18,753 bases of DNA. Origin: Candidatus Fermentibacteraceae bacterium (GTDB lineage Bacteria > Fermentibacterota > Fermentibacteria > Fermentibacterales > JCC-6). Location of the stretch: NCBI GenBank assembly GCA_021162285.1, contig JAGGYZ010000101.1:1-18753 (forward strand). Reading direction: 5' to 3'. Below, in pieces: positions 7,701 through 14,449 of the stretch (positions are counted from its first letter, which is position 1; each line of letters begins with the position of its first letter). A program made the translations under genes and the position numbers. The notes beneath the pieces are model-generated. The model did no database searches, had not been told where the DNA came from, and saw nothing but the letters and a program-made list of their open reading frames with translations.

Positions 7701-8927
7701 CTTGGAATCCTGTCCACCTATTTCAAATACCGTGTCTACTTCGGGATCGATCTCAATTGCGGCTCTTGCCTGTGCCGAAATTTCATTCCTGACAACATCA
7801 GCCCCGACGAAGTCGCCGGTCATATACCTTCCGCTGCCTGTAACACCTGCACCTAAAACCTGTATCGATTTCAACCTTGGACCAAGTTCCCTCAGCCCGT
7901 TTTTAACAGCCTCAAGGGGCTTTCCTGCAGTTCTCAGATACAAACGGTCAACAACAGTACCGTCTGGTGACACAGCAGCCAGATTGGTACTTATCGAGCC
8001 CACATCAATACCCAGATAGATACCCCCTTCCGGTATCTCATTCGTTACGGTAAAATCGGCAGTTCCAAGGGAGTAGGGTATCAGAGATGGAAGAGTTTCT
8101 ATTTCAGTTCCAATTGAATTTATGAGTTCTCTGATCTGCTGTGTTCTGAGTACGGCAGGTTTCCTGGAAAGGGCAGCACCGGCTGCAGTGAGCACATTGA
8201 AGTGCTCAGGAACGATAACTTCACCGTCAAGAACACTCTGAAAAGCTTTTACCATACCGCTGTTGGAGGCAACTCCGCCTACAAAGGCAACCGGATACCT
8301 GAACCGTCTCCCTGCGGCAATAACACTTCTGAAATTTCTTGCAACTGCAAAACACAGGCCGCTTACAATCTCCGCCACGGTGGCACCGACCTGCTGAAGG
8401 TGTATCATGTCGCTCTTGGCAAACACACTGCACCTGCCTGCTATTCTGGGAGGAGCTTCGCATGTAACGGCAAGATCACCCATCTCCTCAGGTGTAAGCC
8501 CCAGTCTACCTGCCTGCTGATCAAGAAACGAACCTGTACCTGCAGCACAGATAGAATTCATTGAAAACTCATCCATCACTGTATCGCCGGATGCATCACT
8601 TCGCATCAGAAGAAGCTTCGAATCCTGACCGCCCATCTCTATTACCGAGCCGGCGTGGGGCAGGTACTCTGAAACTGAAGCTGAAAGAGCAACCACTTCG
8701 TTGACCGTCTCCACACCGGCGAATATGGCTATTCTCTGCGAACTGGAGCCGGTTAAGACAACGGGAGTGCTGTCCAGTTCGGGACGTTCCACAAACAGTT
8801 CAAGCAGAGCTTTCATGGGTTTCCCCTGATGTCTGCGGTAGATAGTTTGAACTATTTTTCTGTTGTGGAGAAATGCTACTTTTATAGCTACGGAGCCTAT
8901 ATCAATCCCTGCGATCATTGTATTCAT
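4785..8927 (-). CDS. Giant acyl-CoA dehydratase activase / 2-hydroxyacyl-CoA dehydratase-like fusion protein
   Basis: The product is 1380 residues from the ATG at 8927, chosen because GGGAG lies 7 nt upstream; an in-frame GTG at 8978 has no such site. Two ASKHA ATPase domains of the BcrA/BadF/HgdC activase type are in tandem: about 4-255 (GIDIGS, MGGQDSK, CAAGTGSFLDQQA, FVGGVA) and about 303-558 (GIDVGS, IGGQDSK, CAAGTGSFLEEQA, FQGGTA). Each has the two cysteines that hold the bridging [4Fe-4S] cluster, C127/C166 and C427/C466, both pairs 39 apart. A cysteine cluster follows (C586, C589, C593, C612). The remaining roughly 750 residues resemble dehydratase-subunit-like modules (COG3580/COG3581 type), with further cysteines such as PCRFGQYC. 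Activases use ATP to push one electron into a partner dehydratase and are very oxygen-sensitive. The substrate is unknown. The aminopeptidase follows with a 4-nt overlap. Confidence 0.9.
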   Translation of the reverse strand: MNTMIAGIDIGSVAIKVAFLHNRKIVQTIYRRHQGKPMKALLELFVERPELDSTPVVLTGSSSQRIAIFAGVETVNEVVALSASVSEYLPHAGSVIEMGGQDSKLLLMRSDASGDTVMDEFSMNSICAAGTGSFLDQQAGRLGLTPEEMGDLAVTCEAPPRIAGRCSVFAKSDMIHLQQVGATVAEIVSGLCFAVARNFRSVIAAGRRFRYPVAFVGGVASNSGMVKAFQSVLDGEVIVPEHFNVLTAAGAALSRKPAVLRTQQIRELINSIGTEIETLPSLIPYSLGTADFTVTNEIPEGGIYLGIDVGSISTNLAAVSPDGTVVDRLYLRTAGKPLEAVKNGLRELGPRLKSIQVLGAGVTGSGRYMTGDFVGADVVRNEISAQARAAIEIDPEVDTVFEIGGQDSKYISIENGRVVDFEMNKVCAAGTGSFLEEQAEKLGIKIEDFGSIALSTSAPCRLGERCTVFMESDVVSHQAVSTPIQQITSGLCYSIVKNYLHRVVGERKIGKKIFFQGGTAHNRGVVAAFNAVLGQGREVILPPHHDVTGAIGVALMARDAMKDGRKTSFRGWSLSENSYTQDSFICRSCSNNCEIHRVILADGTKLFYGGRCEKYETGSMQTIAGGENLFLERVENVFKYSGREWGNGPVVGISRSLWFWELFPFFGTFFRSMGCRVVVSGESTSATVHSGVESVAAETCFPVKIAHGHVMELLEKGVEILFLPSILRNKPQGDFTESYNCPYIQGSPYILDAGLVLNQMKNVKVLKPVLDFALPGDEWMSALIQTAVELGFSTADAKAALKEAQDAQDRFVEANTRRGRQAIENLNGRRGFVVVSRPYNGSDPVVNTDLPAKLAKLGGVVIPLDMLPISMERAAESYNNMYWHYGQRILAGGIVIRENENLHAVYLSNFGCGPDSFIEHSFREIMGEKPYLSIEIDEHAADAGVITRCEAFLDALDGAGNLGTQEYQPPPREQQDVTGRTLWIPLMSEASYLAAAAVRNRGIDAKVMPPTTSDAVALGRTVTTGRECYPAIITVGNMLKILETDKPEKTAFFMATASGPCRFGQYCTFQRQVLEKNGFEGVPVLTATSSDSYSSIPGLGSRKFQKDLLQSLAAADILKRALLRVRPYEVTPGSADRLFKKWLSDFEDTLEKGASLAGRAKKAAVEFEKFPLRDIARKPLVAVFGEIYVRNDDYANDNTIDRLEAMGAEVIYTPLTEWFDYVNHSFIEKSKQNGKTASVIKGKTISMVITKVKRAVEKPFDSLLRGTPHVSASQVMKASTPYMAENIGGEAVLSIGAPLALLEHGGIDGAVNIYPFNCLPGTVVSAVSRRIKRDKPGLPWLNLAFDGQEDTDNTSRFEAFMDQVRRLHYGKTGEQNRSEK

Positions 8928-8934
8928 AAGTTCT

Positions 8935-8956
8935 CCCGGTTCTATGTTGAACCGGG
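8935..8956 (-). promoter_or_regulatory. Leader hairpin sequestering the ribosome binding site of the activase fusion gene
   Basis: Perfect 8-bp arms, CCCGGTTC (8935-8942) and GAACCGGG (8949-8956), flank a 6-nt loop. In the minus-strand transcript the 3' arm ends in GGG, the first bases of the GGGAG ribosome site, 7 nt before the ATG at 8927. A stable hairpin here would hide part of the site, which suggests translational control. No T run follows, so it is not an intrinsic terminator. Confidence 0.5.
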
Positions 8957-9056
8957 AATATGCTGATTTACACCGCACATTGTCATATGGCTATGGTGGA
9001 ATATAGCAGGTACCACAAAGCAGAGGCGGATCTGCCAGCAGGCATGAAAAGTTGAA

Positions 9057-9386
9057 CTAGAAAGAGTAGTTCACGCTCATTTCTTCAACAGCAAACAGAA
9101 TACTTACCGTTTTTGCCCGGCTCGCTGAATCGATTGTTACGTACTCCATGTTCCACTGATCTCCGGCACTTTCCCACTCCAGCTGGATGGCTACTGCACT
9201 GTCCGGCAGTGGCATATTCGAACCAAAAGACTTGTTCGCTTCAACATTGTACCATGTTTCAGTATTTCCTGCAATATTCAGCGTGACAGAATCTAGATCC
9301 ATTCCTGTACCATTGTTAATCTGTATTTTCGACCCACCGCAGCCAGCCAACAGAACAACTGCAGACAAAACAAGTAACTTCTTCAT
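9057..9386 (-). CDS. Small lipoprotein of unknown function
   Basis: The product is 109 residues. The N-terminus is a textbook lipoprotein signal: MKK, a hydrophobic core, then LAGC with the lipidated Cys at 16. The mature part starts with IQINNGTGMDLDSVTLNIAG and has an alternating beta-strand look with no catalytic motif; it ends in Phe. The ATG at 9386 has an ideal GGAGGAG ribosome site. It is transcribed divergently from the phosphodiesterase operon and lies 129 nt upstream of the activase gene start in the same direction, with no clear terminator between. Its opening resembles that of the exported protein at 17803-18129 (charged strand, then Asn and Thr), a weak similarity. Function not assigned. 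Confidence 0.82.
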   Translation of the reverse strand: MKKLLVLSAVVLLAGCGGSKIQINNGTGMDLDSVTLNIAGNTETWYNVEANKSFGSNMPLPDSAVAIQLEWESAGDQWNMEYVTIDSASRAKTVSILFAVEEMSVNYSF

Positions 9387-9413
9387 GTCTCCTCCATTTG
9401 TGGAACTATTTTT

Positions 9414-9442
9414 TTCGCCTGTGTTAGATTCGAGAGTATAAT
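9414..9442 (+). promoter_or_regulatory. Candidate promoter of the phosphodiesterase operon
   Basis: A perfect TATAAT (9437-9442) stands 17 nt after a poor -35 (TTCGCC, 9414-9419). Transcription would start near 9449-9451, leaving a short leader. That places the GGGAGG ribosome site (9460-9465) properly in the leader and argues against translation from the GTG at 9455. Confidence 0.5.
9435..9440 (-). promoter_or_regulatory. Candidate -10 box for the small lipoprotein gene
   Basis: TATACT on the minus strand lies about 50 nt before the ATG at 9386 and overlaps the plus-strand TATAAT at 9437-9442. No good -35 box is present at 16-18 nt, so the assignment is weak and rests on position and the near-consensus hexamer. 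Confidence 0.3.
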
Positions 9443-9472
9443 TGCTTTTTACCCGTGACGGGAGGACTGCTT

Positions 9473-11449
9473 CTGAAACTGATGCTGATCATTGGTCTGC
9501 TGATAGTTCCTTCCCTTGCCTACGGCTATATAGGTCCGGGAGCAGGGTTTGGAATTCTCACTTCGTTTGTTGTTTTTGTGAACGCCGTGGCCGTTTCCAT
9601 GCTTTCTTTCCTTTTCTGGCCGATAATGGTTCTTGTAAGGTTCCTGAAAAGGACCAGACGCCCTCTTAAACCGGAGTGCGGCAAAGTGGTAATTCTAGGA
9701 CTGGATGGTCTGTCTCCCCTCCTGGTGGAAAAATACTGGGCAAACGGAGATCTCCCAAACCTGAAAAAACTTGCAGATACCGGCACATACCACAGGATGA
9801 AAACCACAACACCAGGTGTTTCACCTGTTGCCTGGTCAAGTTTTCAAACCGGGGTGAATCCCGGGAAACACGGAATCTTTGATTTTCTTTCTGCAGACAG
9901 AAAACGGTATCTGGCTGTACTGAGTTCCGTAAAAACAAAAACCTTTCAGAAGAAAAACTTTCTGGGTATAAGGAAGAAACAGGTGTCATCCACCCTTATG
10001 CGTATGAGCAAACCATTCTGGTCTTTACTGGGCAGATACGGCATAAGATCCACAGTTCTGCGCGTTCCAATAACCTATCCCCCGGAGCCTCTGGACGGAA
10101 GACTTCTCAGCGGAATGTGTGTACCCGATCTGAGGGGAACCCAGGGAAGCTATACCGTCATGGCACCGGAGGGAACTGAGCGCAGTTTCACTGGAGGTAT
10201 CGGCCGCACACTTTCAAAGCAGGAAAAAGACTGGTGGAAAGCCTCTGTACCCGGCCCTGAGGACTGTGACCCGGCGGACATTCTGTTCCACGACAAGGGC
10301 AGCGGTAAATGGACGGTGCTCTCCGGTGGAGAAAAATTAAAGGTTAATACAGACGAACTTTCCGAATGGCTTACAGTTACCTACATGGCTGGAAGAACGA
10401 AAATAAGAGGTATTGCCAGATTCAGGATTACAGAAGGTCCTTTCATCTACTGCACAGCCCTTCATGTTGATCCGTCAAGCCCGGTTGTTCCCCTCTCCCA
10501 CCCGGTTCACTATTCCAGGTATCTGGCAGGTGCAATAGGTCAGTTCGCAACACTTGGTCTTGCTGAAGATACATGGGCGCTCTCAAATGGACATCTTGAT
10601 GAGAAAAGCTTTCTCAGTATGGCCTGGGCATACTATGGAGAAAGAAAAAGAATGTTTACCGATGCCCTCACCAGAGGTAAAGACGGGTTGACTGTATGCG
10701 TCTTTGATACCTCAGACAGAATACAGCACATGTTCTGGGGCAGCGGAACCGAACCGGGCAGTGTTATCCACCAGATGTACCTTGAAATGGACAGGCTGGT
10801 TGGAGATACACTTGACAGAATGAAAAACAACCATCGTCTTATCGTTCTTTCTGATCACGGGTTCACCTCATTTCACACATGTATTGACTTCAACAGGTGG
10901 CTGGTAGACAATGGTTTCATGGTACTTGAAGACGGAGTAGAAACCGTAAACGAGTCTTTCCATGGTGTAGACTGGTCAAAAACAGTAGCCTATGCAATGG
11001 GTCTTTCCGGTATAAACCTGAATATCCGTGGAAGAGAAGGCAAAGGAATTGTTGAAGCAGAAAAAGCAGAAACACTTATGAAGGAAATCAAAGACAAACT
11101 TCTCACGCTTATGGACGGTGATACAAAGGTTATCCGATCGGTAAAATTCGCCAGAGATATCTACTCCGGCGGCTACATCGACAGAAGCCCGGATATTATC
11201 CCCGGAACAGACACCGGATACAGAGCAGACTGGGGATGTGTTACCGGAGGTGTTGGATCTCAGGCTCTGTACCCCAACAACAGGCACTGGAACGGAGACC
11301 ACTGTCATGACTCAGACCTGGTGAAGGGAGTTCTCTTCACCAGCTGGAAACACAGGACAGAATCCCCTTCCATTGTTGATGTTGCACCAACAGTTCTCAG
11401 TATGCTCGGTGTTAAACCACCTGGTTATATGGACGGGAGAACCCTGTGA
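9473..11449 (+). CDS. Membrane-anchored alkaline-phosphatase-superfamily phosphodiesterase/pyrophosphatase-like protein 1
   Basis: About 658 residues. The start is uncertain: GTG 9455 contains its own SD, ATG 9482 is 16 nt past it, and CTG 9473 sits at ideal 7-nt spacing and gives an MKLM signal start. Residue numbers here count from GTG 9455. An N-terminal hydrophobic segment is followed by YIGPGAGFG (25-33) and a second membrane helix (about 34-62), then a basic stretch. The catalytic domain has the two-metal set of the nucleotide pyrophosphatase/phosphodiesterase type: GLDGLSP (D84), SPVAWSSF with likely nucleophile S123, DRIQH (D421, H425), SDHGF (D467, H468) and GDHCHD (H616). It would cleave phosphate esters or transfer phosphoryl-linked groups outside the membrane; the substrate is unknown. 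The next gene overlaps by 4 nt. Confidence 0.87.
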   Translation: MKLMLIIGLLIVPSLAYGYIGPGAGFGILTSFVVFVNAVAVSMLSFLFWPIMVLVRFLKRTRRPLKPECGKVVILGLDGLSPLLVEKYWANGDLPNLKKLADTGTYHRMKTTTPGVSPVAWSSFQTGVNPGKHGIFDFLSADRKRYLAVLSSVKTKTFQKKNFLGIRKKQVSSTLMRMSKPFWSLLGRYGIRSTVLRVPITYPPEPLDGRLLSGMCVPDLRGTQGSYTVMAPEGTERSFTGGIGRTLSKQEKDWWKASVPGPEDCDPADILFHDKGSGKWTVLSGGEKLKVNTDELSEWLTVTYMAGRTKIRGIARFRITEGPFIYCTALHVDPSSPVVPLSHPVHYSRYLAGAIGQFATLGLAEDTWALSNGHLDEKSFLSMAWAYYGERKRMFTDALTRGKDGLTVCVFDTSDRIQHMFWGSGTEPGSVIHQMYLEMDRLVGDTLDRMKNNHRLIVLSDHGFTSFHTCIDFNRWLVDNGFMVLEDGVETVNESFHGVDWSKTVAYAMGLSGINLNIRGREGKGIVEAEKAETLMKEIKDKLLTLMDGDTKVIRSVKFARDIYSGGYIDRSPDIIPGTDTGYRADWGCVTGGVGSQALYPNNRHWNGDHCHDSDLVKGVLFTSWKHRTESPSIVDVAPTVLSMLGVKPPGYMDGRTL

Positions 11450-13389
11450 ACAGAAGAGATTTTCTGAAGAACGCCATGCTTACACCTGCTGCTTTAGCAG
11501 CTCTCTCCGCCGGTTGCGGTAAAAGCAGATCCGGCAAAAGACTTATCGTTCTGGGTGTAGACGGCATGGATCCCAATCTTGTTCGAAGTTTTATGGAGCA
11601 GGGTTTTATGCCCAACACCAGAAGGCTTGTGGAAATGGGCAGTTTCAGCAGCCTCGGAACATCAACTCCTCCTCAGAGCCCTGTTGCATGGTCCAACTTC
11701 ATCACAGGAGCACCGCCGCCGGTTCACGGTATCTTTGACTTTGTGCACAGAGATCCTGAAACAATGCAGCCGTTCCTCTCTATTTCGGAAGTGTCGCCAC
11801 CGGATTCCACACTGAACATCGGAAAACTGCGGCTTCCTGTTTCAGGTGGAGGAGTAAACCTGCTGAGACAGGGAACTCCGTTCTGGAACACCCTTCTGGA
11901 CAAGGGAATACCGGTAACAATGATCAAACTCCCGGTCGACTTTCCTCCCCCGGACCCCGACAAAAATGGTCTGTTCCTCTCCGGACTTGGAACTCCGGAT
12001 GTTAGAGGAACACAGGGAAGCTTTACCTTTTTCACAGATGATCCGGGATCAATTTCCGATGACACCGGCGGAGGGGTTGTTATACCAGTGAGGGACTACG
12101 GTGACGGTTGTTACACCTGCCGTATAGACGGCCCGGCGAATTCACTCATAGAAAACAGTCCAACGATGACAGTTGAAGCAAAAGTCTGGATAGACAGAGA
12201 ATCCAAAGCGGTAAGAATCGATACAGGAGACAACTCAGTTGTTATCGGAGAGAAGCAGTGGAGCCCGTGGATACGCTTCAGCTTCCATGCTCTTGGGCCA
12301 CTCTCAACAGTCCATGCCATAGGCAGATTCTACCTGAAAGAGGCTTCACCAAAGTTTAAACTCTACCTGTCACCTCTGAACCTCGACCCCGAGAACCCCG
12401 CGCTTCCCATTTCCAGCCCGGACTGGTACGCGCGGGATCTTGCAGAGGAAAACGGCCTGTTTTACACACAGGGATTCCCGGCAGACACAAAAGCTCTTTC
12501 CAGAGGAATTTTCAACGATGACGACTACCTGTCACAGGCAGACATTATTCTTGAGGAGAGAATGAGTCTGTTCCACTCGGCTCTTTCCAACTACAGGGAA
12601 GGGCTGCTTTTCTTCTACTTCGCAAGCCTTGATCTGAATGTTCACATGTTCTACCGTTCCATGGATCCTGCAAGCCCGCTGTTCTCTGCAACGGAACCCA
12701 GGTTTTCCGGAGTTATTGCCGATCTGTACTCGAAAATAGACACAGCTGTTGGTGAAGCAATGAAGCTGCTGGACGACAGAACAGAGATCATACTGCTTTC
12801 CGATCACGGATTTGCTCCTTTCCGCAGGAGTTTCAACCTCAACAGTTTTCTTGCTGCCGAAGGTTTCGCAAGCATCTCATCACCACACCAGCGGAACAAC
12901 GATATGTACGCATGTCTGGACTGGAGCAGAACAGGCGCTTACGGTCTTGGTCTTAACGGACTCTACATCAATCAGGCAGGACGGGAAAAAAACGGAGTAA
13001 TCACCCTTTCAGACAAGAGAAACCTCATGGAGAACCTGAAGTCTTCTCTTGAAGCTGCTGTTGACCCGCTCACAGGGCAGAAACCTGTAAAACACCTGTT
13101 TATTCTGGAAGACCTTTACCCGGGATTTCAGATGCCGCCATGGGCTCCGGATATGGTTGTGGGTTACTCGCATGGATACAGGGCAAGCTGGGAGACAACA
13201 CTGGGCGCATTTCCTGAAGATGTAATAAGTGACAACATGGACCCCTGGAGCGGAACTCACTGCGTCTCACCTGATGTGTGTCCAGGGTCCCTTGTTTCCT
13301 CCATTAAAAACATGCCGAAAAGCCCTACTCTCACCGGAATGGGTTCAGTGATTAACGCAATACTCACCGAAGAGGATGGTGTTTCGTGA
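11446..13389 (+). CDS. Tat-exported lipoprotein alkaline-phosphatase-superfamily phosphodiesterase-like protein 2
   Basis: The product is 647 residues and a paralogue of the preceding enzyme. The N-terminus MNRRDFLK is a twin-arginine signal, followed by a hydrophobic stretch and LSAGC with a lipobox Cys at 24, so it is likely a Tat-exported, lipid-anchored enzyme. The metal and catalytic set is complete: GVDGMDP (D39), SPVAWSNF with likely nucleophile S78, DLNVH (D396, H400), SDHGF (D453, H454) and SGTHC (H605). The shared GIFDF and DVRGTQGSFTFF / DLRGTQGSYTVM motifs show common descent of the pair. The GTG start overlaps the upstream TGA (GTGA) and has GGGAG 8 nt before it. A Tat route suggests the metals are loaded before export. 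Substrate unknown. Confidence 0.88.
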   Translation: MNRRDFLKNAMLTPAALAALSAGCGKSRSGKRLIVLGVDGMDPNLVRSFMEQGFMPNTRRLVEMGSFSSLGTSTPPQSPVAWSNFITGAPPPVHGIFDFVHRDPETMQPFLSISEVSPPDSTLNIGKLRLPVSGGGVNLLRQGTPFWNTLLDKGIPVTMIKLPVDFPPPDPDKNGLFLSGLGTPDVRGTQGSFTFFTDDPGSISDDTGGGVVIPVRDYGDGCYTCRIDGPANSLIENSPTMTVEAKVWIDRESKAVRIDTGDNSVVIGEKQWSPWIRFSFHALGPLSTVHAIGRFYLKEASPKFKLYLSPLNLDPENPALPISSPDWYARDLAEENGLFYTQGFPADTKALSRGIFNDDDYLSQADIILEERMSLFHSALSNYREGLLFFYFASLDLNVHMFYRSMDPASPLFSATEPRFSGVIADLYSKIDTAVGEAMKLLDDRTEIILLSDHGFAPFRRSFNLNSFLAAEGFASISSPHQRNNDMYACLDWSRTGAYGLGLNGLYINQAGREKNGVITLSDKRNLMENLKSSLEAAVDPLTGQKPVKHLFILEDLYPGFQMPPWAPDMVVGYSHGYRASWETTLGAFPEDVISDNMDPWSGTHCVSPDVCPGSLVSSIKNMPKSPTLTGMGSVINAILTEEDGVS

Positions 13390-14153
13390 ACACCCTGTTC
13401 GATATTCTGCTGTTTCCGTTCAGATCACTGGATCCCCTCTGGGGTCTTATGTGGATAAGTGCTCTTTCGGGAATCATGATGATTCTCGTTTTTAAAAAAA
13501 CATCGAATCAGCAGGCAATCTCAAAGTTAAGAAGGAAGATGGGCTCTCGGGCACTGGGTATGCTGCTTTTTCTGGAAAGCCCCCTTACTGTGATAAAACT
13601 GGCCTTTTCACTGATCACAGACAATTTTGTCTACCTGTGGCATCTGTTGAAGCCCATGCTGATAATCACAATACCGTTTCTTGTAACTGCGGCTCAGCTG
13701 GATGCCAGATACTCACGGGAACCTCTTGATGCCGGCCACAGGGCAACTGTTACCGTGTTGTGGAAAGACTCCATACCATCGGCTGGAACAGCATCTCCGG
13801 AATACGGTGTTGTGATCTCCCCTGTTGTAACCATTCCAGACTCTCTGGAACAGAGTTTTTCGTTTACAGGAACCGGCGGTTTGTTTGTTTTTTCAGAGAT
13901 GGGTATCCGACTGGGCACTGCAGGGCAGTCGGGATCAATCATGGTGAGAGGTGCGGAGAAAAGCGGCATAATTCAATCTCTGTTTCGCCCGTGGAACGGG
14001 GTTCTCGAACACGGTACTGCAGGTGTGCGTTCAACTATCCAGGAAACCCGTTATAATATTTTTGGTGGAAGATGGAGCTGGTTTGCAGTGTTCCTTGTTT
14101 TTTCCAGCGTATGGGCAATTATTGGGGCAGTCGTGTTCAAGGTAAAAGTCTAG
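13386..14153 (+). CDS. Membrane protein with two N-terminal and one C-terminal helices, phosphodiesterase-cluster type
   Basis: The product is 255 residues. Membrane segments are seen at about 17-36 (LWGLMWISALSGIMMILVF) and 88-104 (KPMLIITIPFLVTAAQL), with a last one at about 232-251. Between the first two lies a basic cytoplasmic-type stretch, KKTSNQQAISKLRRKMGSR. Between the second and third is a beta-rich domain likely outside the membrane. The TSNQ-AI-basic pattern after the first helix recalls a family I have seen beside alkaline-phosphatase-family genes, and its layout loosely resembles Oxa1/Get1/EMC3-type insertases; this is inference without a search. The GTG start overlaps the upstream TGA by 4 nt and has GAGGATGG before it, so it is coupled to both enzymes. 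It may anchor them or help insert a partner. Confidence 0.78.
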   Translation: MNTLFDILLFPFRSLDPLWGLMWISALSGIMMILVFKKTSNQQAISKLRRKMGSRALGMLLFLESPLTVIKLAFSLITDNFVYLWHLLKPMLIITIPFLVTAAQLDARYSREPLDAGHRATVTVLWKDSIPSAGTASPEYGVVISPVVTIPDSLEQSFSFTGTGGLFVFSEMGIRLGTAGQSGSIMVRGAEKSGIIQSLFRPWNGVLEHGTAGVRSTIQETRYNIFGGRWSWFAVFLVFSSVWAIIGAVVFKVKV

Positions 14154-14177
14154 CTGCTTCCCGACGAAAGGTGTGCA

Positions 14178-14375
14178 ATGCCGAAATTGAAATTCAAAAT
14201 TGACAACGAGCTGAAGATCCGGCTTGATAAAGTGTCTGAGGCTGGTGGATACTCTTCTGTGGAAGAATTTGTTCTGCATATCGTAGAGAGAGAGCTTGAT
14301 AAGCTTGATCCCGGCTCTGAGGAATCCGAAGAAAACATCCGAAAAAAACTTGAGGGACTGGGCTACATGGGCTAG
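14178..14375 (+). CDS. Ribbon-helix-helix (CopG/Arc-like) small protein
   Basis: The product is 65 residues. A beta strand (PKLKFKID, 2-9) is followed by two helices, NELKIRLDKVSEAGGY and SSVEEFVLHIVERELDKL, the ribbon-helix-helix fold layout with the G-Y-S-S turn between helices. Such dimers usually bind DNA operators and often control their own operon. An acidic tail ends in LEGLGYMG, which looks like the LGY ending of some sulfatase-type enzymes; this may be chance. The ATG has AAAGGTG at good spacing and lies 24 nt after the membrane protein gene. No paired toxin gene is present, so a toxin-antitoxin role is unlikely. It could regulate the operon or act as an assembly factor. Confidence 0.72.
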   Translation: MPKLKFKIDNELKIRLDKVSEAGGYSSVEEFVLHIVERELDKLDPGSEESEENIRKKLEGLGYMG

Positions 14376-14388
14376 CACTTCAACACAC

Positions 14389-14418
14389 TTGCAAATAGTT
14401 CCAAATTAGGCATATTTT
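14389..14418 (+). promoter_or_regulatory. Candidate internal promoter before the ABC transporter genes
   Basis: TTGCAA (14389-14394) and TATTTT (14413-14418) are separated by 18 nt within the only sizeable gap of the plus-strand run (74 nt). It would give a short leader to the ATG at 14450. Matches are moderate. Confidence 0.35.
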
Positions 14419-14449
14419 GTCGTATCAGAAGAAAAAGACAGGAGCATTT

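Noticed and set aside
8928..8978. Extended start of the activase fusion at GTG 8978
   Set aside because: The extra 17 residues do not belong to the family, and this stretch encodes the leader hairpin and ribosome site for the ATG at 8927.
14178..14375. Antitoxin of a toxin-antitoxin pair
   Set aside because: No small toxin-like gene lies next to it; neighbours are a membrane protein and an ABC ATPase.
14417..14449. Extended TTG start of the ABC ATPase
   Set aside because: It overlaps the candidate -10 box, and AGGAG supports ATG 14450.
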